From Bacteroidaceae bacterium (GTDB lineage Bacteria > Bacteroidota > Bacteroidia > Bacteroidales > Bacteroidaceae), in the NCBI GenBank assembly GCA_900770705.1, contig CAAGLF010000050.1, positions 1 to 6,845 on the forward strand: a stretch of DNA of 6,845 nucleotides, read 5' to 3'. The translations under genes and the position numbers were made by a program. Under the pieces are notes generated by a model. That model searched no databases. It saw only the letters and a program-made list of their open reading frames with translations, and was not told the origin of the DNA. Positions 1-5,673 of the stretch are shown piece after piece. Each line of letters opens with the position of its first letter. Position 1 is the stretch's first letter.

Positions 1-1216
1 GGGCGCGGTAGAGCGGAGCCTGATAGGCGTCGGGCTTCTCGTTGCCGATTTTCTCGTACATCTTGTCAGCTTCTTCCACGAAGTGTGCTTTCTCCTCGGC
101 AGAGATGCTGTCCTTCTGGCTGGCTGCGAGGTAGAGCTGTGCCAGGCCAAACTCGTCGGTCAGGTCGGCCTTGTCGCCCTTCAGCTCAATCATCTTCTTG
201 TAGTAGGGGATGGCCTCCACGGCCTGCTTGTTGCGGCGCATCAAGTCTGTCAGCTGCTTGTAGCCGGCCACTTTGCTGGCGTCTACGGCCAGTGCCTGCT
301 TGTAGTAGTCGATGGCCTGGGGCAGATTGCTCTGGTAGTCAGCCAGCGTGGCGGCATAGTAGTAGTCCAGGTAGGTGTAGAGCGTGTCGGCATATTCCTT
401 CTCCGTGATGTAGGCGATGTCTTTGGCGGCAGCGTCGAGGTCGTAGTCGTCCACGTCGCAGAAGAAGCGGATGGCTTTCAGCGTCTTGCTGTCGGGGAAG
501 AAGCCCAGCGCTTCGTTGGCCACCTTCTTTGCCTTGACGCCCTTCTGCATAGAGAAGAGGGAGAGCACATAGTATTCGCAGGCACGGCCTTCGAGTTCTT
601 CCTTGGTCTTCGGCACGAGCTCGTAGTATTTGTCGTAGCTGGCCACGGCGTCCTTGTAGTTGCTCTCGTTGTAGGCAATGTCGCCCAACTCCTTGTAAGC
701 GCCGTAATTATCGGGCTCCAACTGCGTAATGCGTTGCAGGGCGTCTATCGCTTCGTACGGGTTGATGTATTTGTATACGCGGGCTTTCTCCTTGATGGCG
801 GGCACGTAGGTCGAGTCGACGCGCAACACCTCGTCAAACTTCACGCCGGCATTTCCGTAGTCCTTGCGAAGCATGCATACTTCGCCGTTGAACATCAAGC
901 CGGGGATGTATTCCGGCGCTAACTCGTAGACTTGCTGTGCGCACTGCTTGGCACAGGGATATACGTTCTTGTCGAGGAAGAATTTTCCCACGGCCACAAG
1001 GTCTTCCTTGTTCGTGCGGATCTTGCGCATCAACTTCGTGAAAATTTTATTGGCGCCATCGGGGTCGGTCAGCATCATATCGCTGATTTGTCCCGTCATG
1101 GTTTTTGCGTCTTCGCTCATGGGCGCCACTTCATAGAGCATTTGGGCTTTTGCTTGGCCGCTGCCCAGCAGGGAGGCGGCAAAGAGTGCCAGTCCGTAAA
1201 GCAGATTTTTTTTCAT
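1..1216 (-). CDS. Secreted tetratricopeptide-repeat protein (3' end cut by window edge)
   Basis: 405 codons read without a stop from the ATG at 1216 to the left edge, so the C-terminus is missing. Residues 1-24 are a signal peptide (MKK, a hydrophobic stretch, then GQAKA before Q25), which puts the protein in the periplasm or outer envelope. The rest is mostly helical and rich in Tyr, Ala, Asp and Lys. TPR-like helix pairs are visible at about 173-203 (YGAYKELGDIAYNESNY, then DAVASYDKYYELVP), 281-312 (ending AIDYYKQALAVDA) and 315-347 (AIPYYKKMIELKG). TPR arrays are protein-protein scaffolds; the partner cannot be told from sequence. The start is supported by the signal peptide directly after it, an A-rich leader (acaattagca) and an upstream TATTTTTG promoter. 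TPR assignment is firm; the specific role is unknown. Confidence 0.9.
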   Translation of the reverse strand, partial: MKKNLLYGLALFAASLLGSGQAKAQMLYEVAPMSEDAKTMTGQISDMMLTDPDGANKIFTKLMRKIRTNKEDLVAVGKFFLDKNVYPCAKQCAQQVYELAPEYIPGLMFNGEVCMLRKDYGNAGVKFDEVLRVDSTYVPAIKEKARVYKYINPYEAIDALQRITQLEPDNYGAYKELGDIAYNESNYKDAVASYDKYYELVPKTKEELEGRACEYYVLSLFSMQKGVKAKKVANEALGFFPDSKTLKAIRFFCDVDDYDLDAAAKDIAYITEKEYADTLYTYLDYYYAATLADYQSNLPQAIDYYKQALAVDASKVAGYKQLTDLMRRNKQAVEAIPYYKKMIELKGDKADLTDEFGLAQLYLAASQKDSISAEEKAHFVEEADKMYEKIGNEKPDAYQAPLYRA

Positions 1217-1352
1217 TGCTAATTGTTTTGTGTACTGTTTCCTATTGAAAGATGTGGTTCGGCCGTCTCGCGTGCCCGTATGGGCCCAGGAAGCCGGGTT
1301 TCCGGGTGGCGGAAAGAAACGGGAAAGGGTGAGGTTTCTCCACGCTCGCCTG

Positions 1353-1387
1353 CAAAAATAATAATTAATCTGCATATCCGTCACAAA
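1353..1387 (-). promoter_or_regulatory. Bacteroidetes-type promoter for the TPR gene
   Basis: On the minus strand TATTTTTG (1360-1353) matches the -7 consensus TAnnTTTG exactly. A TTTG (1387-1384) lies 23 nt upstream, at the long end of the spacing reported for the -33 element. The predicted transcript would start near 1347, giving a leader of about 130 nt, long compared with the other two promoters here. I see no recognisable riboswitch in the leader. Assignment is by consensus only. Confidence 0.6.
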
Positions 1388-1420
1388 AAATGGCGGGAAA
1401 GTTGCATTTTTCTCCGACCT

Positions 1421-1502
1421 GCGAAAATTTCTGCGGCGGAAGGAAAAATTTCTTCGGAGATATTTTTTCCTTCCGCCGCAGAAAAATTTTTTTTCGCCGC
1501 AG
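1421..1502 (-). repeat. Intergenic palindromic repeat, copy 1
   Basis: A perfect 21-bp inverted repeat, 1428-1448 against 1464-1484 (arm core TTCTGCGGCGGAAGGAAAAA), encloses 15 nt. The apex can fold further into a C(TTCG)G tetraloop at 1452-1457 when read on the plus strand. An outer segment, 1421-1427 (GCGAAAA), also pairs with 1491-1497. A second CGCCGCAG (1495-1502) repeats the one at 1474-1481. Copies 2 and 3 near 3835 and 5550 share the CCGCAG + A-tract + T-tract + CGC block, and copy 2 also shares AGGAAAAATTTCT. The copy sits 138 nt after one stop and about 205 nt before the next start. Mobile palindrome, terminator and curved-DNA site all remain possible. Confidence 0.85.
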
Positions 1503-1573
1503 TATTCCGACGTAGGTAGTAGATGGCAGTGCCCTTGTGCGGGCCCAAGACTATTGGGGGTGCGCGACAGCAA

Positions 1574-1609
1574 TATCCGCCACGGCAGCCGGAGCTCCCG
1601 TGGCGGATA
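1574..1609 (-). terminator. GC-rich hairpin after the sorting-domain protein gene
   Basis: A perfect 12-bp inverted repeat, TATCCGCCACGG (1574-1585) against 1598-1609, has a central AGC/GCT extension after one C-C mismatch. It begins about 30 nt downstream of the stop codon at 1640 in the direction of transcription. It is placed like a terminator or an mRNA 3'-end stabiliser, but on the minus strand the next bases (TTGCTGTCGCGCAC) contain no T-run, so intrinsic termination is not certain. A weaker 5-bp hairpin (1544-1548/1554-1558) follows. Confidence 0.55.
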
Positions 1610-1639
1610 ATAGTAATGGTGGTAGTGCAGTGGGTGGAA

Positions 1640-3619
1640 TTACTTCACCAGCACCTTCTGGCCATTCACGATGTAGAGACCCTTCTGAGTCTTGGACACG
1701 CGGCGGCCGCTGAGATCGAAGATACGATTGCCCGTATGCTGCTGGCCGGCAGCCACAGTCGAGATGGAAGTGCAGGGGCTGGCCACCTCTTCGAAGATGA
1801 AGTCGGTCGTGAAGCCCTCCTCACCCTTATCGCCGACGGCATTGGATGTCATCAGGGCGCTGCCGTCGTTCTGGGCGGCGAGGAAGACGGGGCCATCTCT
1901 GCCGGTCAGGATGATGGGCAGGCAGCCCATTTCGAGTTGCAGGCTACCCGGCATTGTCAGCGATACTTCCGTGGTGCTTACGCCGGGCACTGTCAGCCAT
2001 ACGGCGTTCTCTCCCGTGCCGTTCTGCAGGCTGATACCGCCCATTTCGAAGTCGCTGAGTGCGTACCACTCGTAATTGGCGAGTTCAGTGTAGTCGGAGA
2101 GTGTGGCGGGGTCAACGTCGGTCAGTTCCACGCCCTCAGCCGTACGCTTCAGGTAGCGCTTGCCGGCGTAGCAGTTCGCTGCGATATAGTAATACGTGTC
2201 GTCCTGCGGTGTCAGGTATACAGTGTCATACATAAAGTACAGGGGGAGTTCGTCTTCCAGATAGTACAGCATATTCGGGAGTTCGCTGTAGTCGCCCGTA
2301 GCTTCCATATAGGAAACCGATTCTTCAATACTGTACACAGTTCCGAGCATTTCCTGCAGGGCAAAAGGACTCAGGTAGCCTATTTCGCCGGCGTGAGCAG
2401 ACAGCTCATCGAGATAGTCCTTCCAGTATTCGATTTTCGCCTGCAAGAGAGCCAACTGGGCGGCATTTACGCTGTAGGAGCGGCAGGAAGAGCCTTCGTC
2501 GGGATTCTGCCAGTACTTCAAGACGTCTACCCCGGCGTTCTTCTGATGGTTCATGTAGTTGTTGGCGTTAATACTGCTCTGGAAACAGGTAGCATTGCGG
2601 ATGCTGGAGGGCGAAGCTACGACCTTCCAGAGTTCCGAACCGTCCTCGGCCGTTCCCATTGTGGGGAAGCTGGCACCTGCCACGACGTACACGTCTGCGC
2701 CGGCAGCCTTGTTGTAGATCTTGTAGAGGGGGTTGTAGTCATCTGCATAGGGGTTGGGATTCACGTCGCCCACGATGGCCCACAGGTAGTCGTCCGAAAG
2801 CGAAAGTACGTCTACGACGTCGTTCTCAAATGCGGTGACAGGAGCGTGGATGTAGCCGTCTGCGTCGTCGGCCACATACTGCAGGAAGTACTTGTTCTGG
2901 TTGGAGTGGATGTCGAAGGCCTGCCAGTTGGCCGAAGCGATGTCTGCGGAAACCTCGAAAGCCGGGGTAAACTGGAAGGTGGCGTTGATCGTGCAGGCTT
3001 CCGTGATAGCATCGGTTTTGTCGTACGTATAAGTGAAGAAGTCACGTGCCAGGGAAGCGGGCAGTGCGGGCATTGTATTGCGTGCTTGCAGCACAGTCTC
3101 GGTGGCGACCACCTCGTCGTTGTACCACACGTTGTATGTGATGTCGAAGCCTTCCTCGGCCTCTGCAATTACGAAGTCGTTGCCGGCGTCGGCGGTGGAC
3201 CAATGATCTATGGTCAACTGGCTACTTCCGCCTACGTTGAAGCGGTAGTTGCTGGCCTCGAAGTACGGCTGTACCGTCGTGCCGTCTTCGTCCGCTGCGA
3301 AATAGATGGGGTCGGTGGCCGTTTCAGACAGCGACTTGTCCTTGCAGACATACTTTGCGGCGCTCACAGAGTAGAGATAATAGTTTTCTCCCTCTTGCAG
3401 GAACTTGAACTTCTGCTGCGGGTCGGCGGCATTGAAATAAACGCCGGCCTGCACGCAGGTAGTGATTGCTTCACTGCCTGTCGGAACAATCAGTCCCGAG
3501 CGTGAGCACTTGATGGTGTACTCCTTGGTGGGGTCAGTGGCCTCCAAGGAAGTGATTTGCGCCATCACCCCTCCGAAAATGGTGGTAAAAAGCGCAAAAA
3601 GAAGCGTAATTTTTTTCAT
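1640..3619 (-). CDS. Large secreted protein with C-terminal type IX-like sorting module
   Basis: 659 residues. Residues 1-20 are a signal peptide (MKKITLLFAL...GGVMA) with predicted cleavage before Q21. The C-terminus, about 631-659, is the Bacteroidetes module IFDLSGRRV then KGLYIVNGQKVLVK, which resembles type A sorting domains of the type IX (Por) system and its Prevotella variants; these send proteins across the outer membrane or to the cell surface. The body is beta-rich, with recurring aromatic stretches such as NYYLYSVSAAKYVCK (79-93), NKYFLQYVADDADGYIH (242-258) and TYYYIAANCYAGKRYLKR (475-492). These could be repeats of a lectin-like or carbohydrate-binding fold, but that is a guess. 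Residues about 385-455 look helical. No catalytic motif is recognised. The gene stands alone between two long gaps, with its own promoter box 41 nt before the ATG. The ATG at 3619 is fixed by the signal peptide. Confidence 0.9.
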   Translation of the reverse strand: MKKITLLFALFTTIFGGVMAQITSLEATDPTKEYTIKCSRSGLIVPTGSEAITTCVQAGVYFNAADPQQKFKFLQEGENYYLYSVSAAKYVCKDKSLSETATDPIYFAADEDGTTVQPYFEASNYRFNVGGSSQLTIDHWSTADAGNDFVIAEAEEGFDITYNVWYNDEVVATETVLQARNTMPALPASLARDFFTYTYDKTDAITEACTINATFQFTPAFEVSADIASANWQAFDIHSNQNKYFLQYVADDADGYIHAPVTAFENDVVDVLSLSDDYLWAIVGDVNPNPYADDYNPLYKIYNKAAGADVYVVAGASFPTMGTAEDGSELWKVVASPSSIRNATCFQSSINANNYMNHQKNAGVDVLKYWQNPDEGSSCRSYSVNAAQLALLQAKIEYWKDYLDELSAHAGEIGYLSPFALQEMLGTVYSIEESVSYMEATGDYSELPNMLYYLEDELPLYFMYDTVYLTPQDDTYYYIAANCYAGKRYLKRTAEGVELTDVDPATLSDYTELANYEWYALSDFEMGGISLQNGTGENAVWLTVPGVSTTEVSLTMPGSLQLEMGCLPIILTGRDGPVFLAAQNDGSALMTSNAVGDKGEEGFTTDFIFEEVASPCTSISTVAAGQQHTGNRIFDLSGRRVSKTQKGLYIVNGQKVLVK

Positions 3620-3659
3620 AAGCGTTTTTGTTTGATAAATGAATGGTATGATTCGCGGG

Positions 3660-3667
3660 CAAAAATA
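3660..3667 (-). promoter_or_regulatory. -7 promoter box of the sorting-domain protein gene
   Basis: TATTTTTG on the minus strand matches TAnnTTTG exactly. It gives a predicted start near 3653 and a leader of about 34 nt. No TTTG or TTG lies at the normal -33 spacing; the nearest upstream TTG is about 43 nt away. The promoter may be weak or may need an activator or an alternative sigma factor. Confidence 0.5.
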
Positions 3668-3799
3668 CGAAAAACATTTTTTCTTACGTGCATTGCCGGT
3701 GCAGAAAAAACAAGGTAATTTTCAGTACAATCGATGAATGCCGCGTTTCCTTCGTTGAAATTCCTGCCGTACGGACGTCGCGTGGAAGTATCGCGATGA

Positions 3800-3871
3800 G
3801 AGGAAAAATTTCTGCGGCAGAAATAAGAATTATCTCCGCAGAAAATTTTTTTTCCGCCGCAGAAGTTCCTC
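3800..3871 (-). repeat. Intergenic palindromic repeat, copy 2
   Basis: The outer arms GAGGAA (3800-3805) and TTCCTC (3866-3871), and the inner arms TTCTGCGGC (3810-3818) and GCCGCAGAA (3856-3864), are perfect inverted repeats. TTCTGCGG can alternatively pair with CCGCAGAA at 3836-3843, so two folds compete. The 30 nt at 3828-3857 are identical to 5531-5560 in copy 3. AGGAAAAATTTCT at 3801-3813 is shared with copy 1 (1441-1453). On the minus strand the inner stem is followed by ATTTTTCCTC, a short U-tract. The rest of the 369-bp gap holds a 3' hairpin, the promoter box and nothing else recognisable. Confidence 0.85.
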
Positions 3872-3917
3872 GGAGGTCGTAGGCAGGGCTGTGCGGGTGT
3901 ACAGAGCGATATACATA

Positions 3918-3968
3918 CAGAGCCCGCCGCTCCTGCCGGAAGTACTTCGGCACGGACGGCGGACTCTG
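3918..3968 (-). terminator. Hairpin after the small membrane protein gene
   Basis: A 12-bp stem with one mismatch, CAGAGCCCGCCG (3918-3929) against 3957-3968, closes over an inner inverted repeat TGCCG/CGGCA around the palindrome AAGTACTT. It lies about 20 nt after the stop codon of the small gene and is followed on the minus strand by TATGTATATCG, which is A/U-rich but not a true U-run. It probably ends the two-gene transcript. Confidence 0.5.
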
Positions 3969-3988
3969 CGCGTGTGGTGTGGCAGCGG

Positions 3989-4237
3989 CTATGCCTCACT
4001 TTCGGGCGCCGGCGCGTCTTCCTGCGACGCGGCAGCGGCCTGTCGTGCGGCTTTGGCGGCTTTGTTCTTGTTGACAAGTTTGATAATCAGCTTCACAATC
4101 CAGTAGAGGACAATGATACCGATGAGTGCGCAGCCCACAAAGATCAGTAAAGTGATGCCGGCGGCTTTTCCGGCGGCGGTACCCGTGCCGAAGCCGGAGG
4201 TACAGAAACGTACAAAGAAATTGTCGGTCAGACTCAT
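3989..4237 (-). CDS. Small single-pass membrane protein, unknown function
   Basis: 82 residues. A short polar N-terminus and a Gly/Ala-rich stretch (14-26, SGFGTGTAAGKAA) lead into one strong transmembrane helix at about 27-49 (ITLLIFVGCALIGIIVLYWIV). A basic segment (K49 to R65, KNKAAKAARQ) follows, then an acidic, Ala/Pro-rich tail (SQEDAPAPESEA). By the positive-inside rule the tail is cytoplasmic and the N-terminus is outside. No cleavable signal peptide is apparent and I do not recognise the family. It starts 20 bp after the stop of the polytopic membrane protein with no promoter box between them, so the two are probably cotranscribed and may form a complex. Composition and codon use match the neighbours, which supports a real gene despite its size. 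Confidence 0.75.
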   Translation of the reverse strand: MSLTDNFFVRFCTSGFGTGTAAGKAAGITLLIFVGCALIGIIVLYWIVKLIIKLVNKNKAAKAARQAAAASQEDAPAPESEA

Positions 4238-4257
4238 AGTGAAAAGGTTTTATTTGG

Positions 4258-5352
4258 TTAGTTGACTCTGTGTACATTGCCGAAGGCGTCTTTCTCGTAG
4301 ACGCGGCCCCAGCTGTCGCGATAGCGCTCGCTGCCGCCTACAAGGGCAAGAATCACGATTGCTGCGAGTACCATCAGGATTTGTATGATGAGTTTGAAGA
4401 TGATGACGATAAGTATGATGGCGGAGATAATGCCGGCGATAATGTAGACGATGGAGAAAAGGGTGACCAGTATGCCGAGCATTTTTCCGAACACCTTGCT
4501 GTTCTTCCGCAGCGTGAGGAAAATGCCGAGCACCAGCGTCAGCAGCAGCGTCGAAGCGCCCACAATGTCCACCCACAGCTGGCTGAGGTCCAGCGCTTTC
4601 TGCGCGATGAGCACGGCGATGACCGTCAGGGGAATGCAGCCAGCCAGTCCGATGGCCGCCGGCTTGATGGAGATTTTTCTGTCGCTGTATTCTCCTTCGT
4701 CGGGCAGCAGCAGGCGTTCGAACAGATAGATACTGTAGAACTGATAGGCTACCACGAGACCGAGCGGTATGACGCGCCACAGGGAGCCCCAGAAGCCATA
4801 TCGGTCGTAGTCGCACCACCAGAAGGCATCGCTACCCAGCAGGTAGTAGCCCAGGATTTCGAGCAATGAGGCAATGAGTATGCAGATGGAGAAGAGCAGG
4901 GCCGCCTTCATCCGCACGGCCTCCCATCGTCCGCCGAAGAGTCCCAGCAGGGCGGTGAACAGGAAGAGCCCCAAGATGATGTAGAGGGGCGTGGACGTGG
5001 TGTAGAAGTGGGCGATAGCGGTGTGTCGCTTGGCTGCCTTGGGATTGCTGTAGGTGTCTTCAGTGCCCTCGGGATTGTCGTCGGAAAACACAAGGCTGTT
5101 TCGAAAAATGGCGACTTCGCGGCCGTTGTGCCGGCAGCGCACGTAGGACCCGGTTGCCGGCCCGAGCGCATACACGGTGTCGCCGTTGGCTATGGGGGTC
5201 AGCTCTTTGCCGCGACTGTAGGCCGTGTCTTTCTTCACGACTGCGTATGTCCGGGCAGAGTCTGCCATCACTTCGTCTACGACATAGTATTGCGCCTGCA
5301 CCGGCAGCAGGGCCAGGATGGCGCCAAGGAACAGTAGTGTCGTTTTTTTCAT
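4258..5352 (-). CDS. Polytopic inner-membrane protein with a signal peptide and N-terminal periplasmic domain
   Basis: 364 residues. Residues 1-20 form a signal peptide (MKKTTLLFLG...LLPVQA) with cleavage before Q21. Residues 21-120 are soluble; 55-90 (NGDTVYALG...SYVRCRHNGREVAIFRNSLVFS) resemble a bacterial SH3-like beta barrel, which is a tentative call. Hydrophobic helices follow at about 122-140, 150-172, 192-211, 231-250, 259-281, 291-319 and 321-339, the last two split only by K320. Basic loops at 142-149 and 282-290 and the acidic/aromatic loop 173-190 fit an outside N-terminus and a cytoplasmic C-terminus. The tail (341-364, RYRDSWGRVYEKDAFGNVHR) is polar. No catalytic or transporter motif is recognised. 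It is first in an apparent operon with the small membrane protein and has its own promoter. A sensor, scaffold or envelope-stress role is possible but unproven. Confidence 0.85.
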   Translation of the reverse strand: MKKTTLLFLGAILALLPVQAQYYVVDEVMADSARTYAVVKKDTAYSRGKELTPIANGDTVYALGPATGSYVRCRHNGREVAIFRNSLVFSDDNPEGTEDTYSNPKAAKRHTAIAHFYTTSTPLYIILGLFLFTALLGLFGGRWEAVRMKAALLFSICILIASLLEILGYYLLGSDAFWWCDYDRYGFWGSLWRVIPLGLVVAYQFYSIYLFERLLLPDEGEYSDRKISIKPAAIGLAGCIPLTVIAVLIAQKALDLSQLWVDIVGASTLLLTLVLGIFLTLRKNSKVFGKMLGILVTLFSIVYIIAGIISAIILIVIIFKLIIQILMVLAAIVILALVGGSERYRDSWGRVYEKDAFGNVHRVN

Positions 5353-5395
5353 AGCTTTGTGGTTGTGGGGGTGATGAATGGTGGATTCTCGCTGC

Positions 5396-5424
5396 CAAAA
5401 ATAAGCAAAAATTTATAAAACAAA
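5396..5424 (-). promoter_or_regulatory. Bacteroidetes-type promoter for the two-gene membrane operon
   Basis: On the minus strand TATTTTTG (5403-5396) is preceded by TTTG (5424-5421) with a 17-nt spacer. This is the best match in the window to the TTTG / TAnnTTTG consensus. The predicted start near 5389 leaves a leader of about 37 nt before the ATG at 5352. The surrounding 5397-5433 is very A/T-rich. Confidence 0.65.
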
Positions 5425-5480
5425 AAGTTTTTTCCAGATTTCTTGGTTTTTTAGTCCTGGCAGGGACGCTTTGTGTGCCG

Positions 5481-5497
5481 GCGGCAGGACCTGCCGC
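5481..5497. repeat. Short GC palindrome GCGGCAGG-A-CCTGCCGC
   Basis: Perfect 8-bp arms flank a single central A. As RNA it would give a 7-bp stem with a 3-nt loop. It lies between the promoter of the membrane operon and repeat copy 3, upstream of the predicted transcription start. A symmetric site of this kind could be an operator, but no repressor gene is nearby to support that. Confidence 0.4.
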
Positions 5498-5530
5498 GTA
5501 TCTCGGCGAAACTACAGGGCCGGAAAATAA

Positions 5531-5570
5531 AATTATCTCCGCAGAAAATTTTTTTTCCGCGGAGATAGTT
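5531..5570 (-). repeat. Intergenic palindromic repeat, copy 3 (terminator-like)
   Basis: A 40-nt near-perfect palindrome: TATCTCCGC (5534-5542) pairs with GCGGAGATA (5559-5567), continues through one A-C mismatch into GAAAA/TTTTC (5544-5548/5553-5557), and closes on TTTT. Outer pairs extend to 5531/5570. The first 30 nt (5531-5560) are identical to 3828-3857 in copy 2. On the minus strand the stem is followed by AATTTTATTTTCC, so this copy is a credible intrinsic terminator for the esterase-like gene ending 104 nt upstream. A weak 5-bp hairpin (5648-5662) is the only other structure near that stop. Confidence 0.85.
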
Positions 5571-5673
5571 ATTCGTAAGTCGCCGGAAGTTTCGTGCGCA
5601 GGGGAAGAATGCTTTTCCAGCTTCGTGCTGCAGCCCCTTTCCGCGCTGCCGGACAGACCGGCCGCCAACCTGC

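Noticed and set aside
83..922. 279-codon plus-strand open frame inside the TPR gene, and a similar 199-codon one at 4270-4869
   Set aside because: Both have the same codon-complement relation to the true minus-strand genes and are explained by codon bias.
1223..1519. 98-codon plus-strand open frame in the intergenic region
   Set aside because: It runs through the promoter and the palindromic repeat, and its C-terminal half is just the translated repeat (SAAE...FF). No coding character.
1523..3505. 660-codon open frame on the plus strand, antisense to the sorting-domain protein
   Set aside because: It is in the exact codon-complement frame, so its openness only means that the real gene avoids TTA, CTA and TCA codons over this span. 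The translation has no signal peptide, domain or promoter, while the minus-strand protein has both termini recognisable.
3616..4077. 153-codon minus-strand open frame overlapping the small membrane gene and the gap
   Set aside because: Arg/Pro/His-rich out-of-frame translation that includes the repeat and promoter; no family features.
1421..5570. CRISPR-like repeats
   Set aside because: The three copies are kilobases apart, each separated by whole genes, with no spacers or cas genes.
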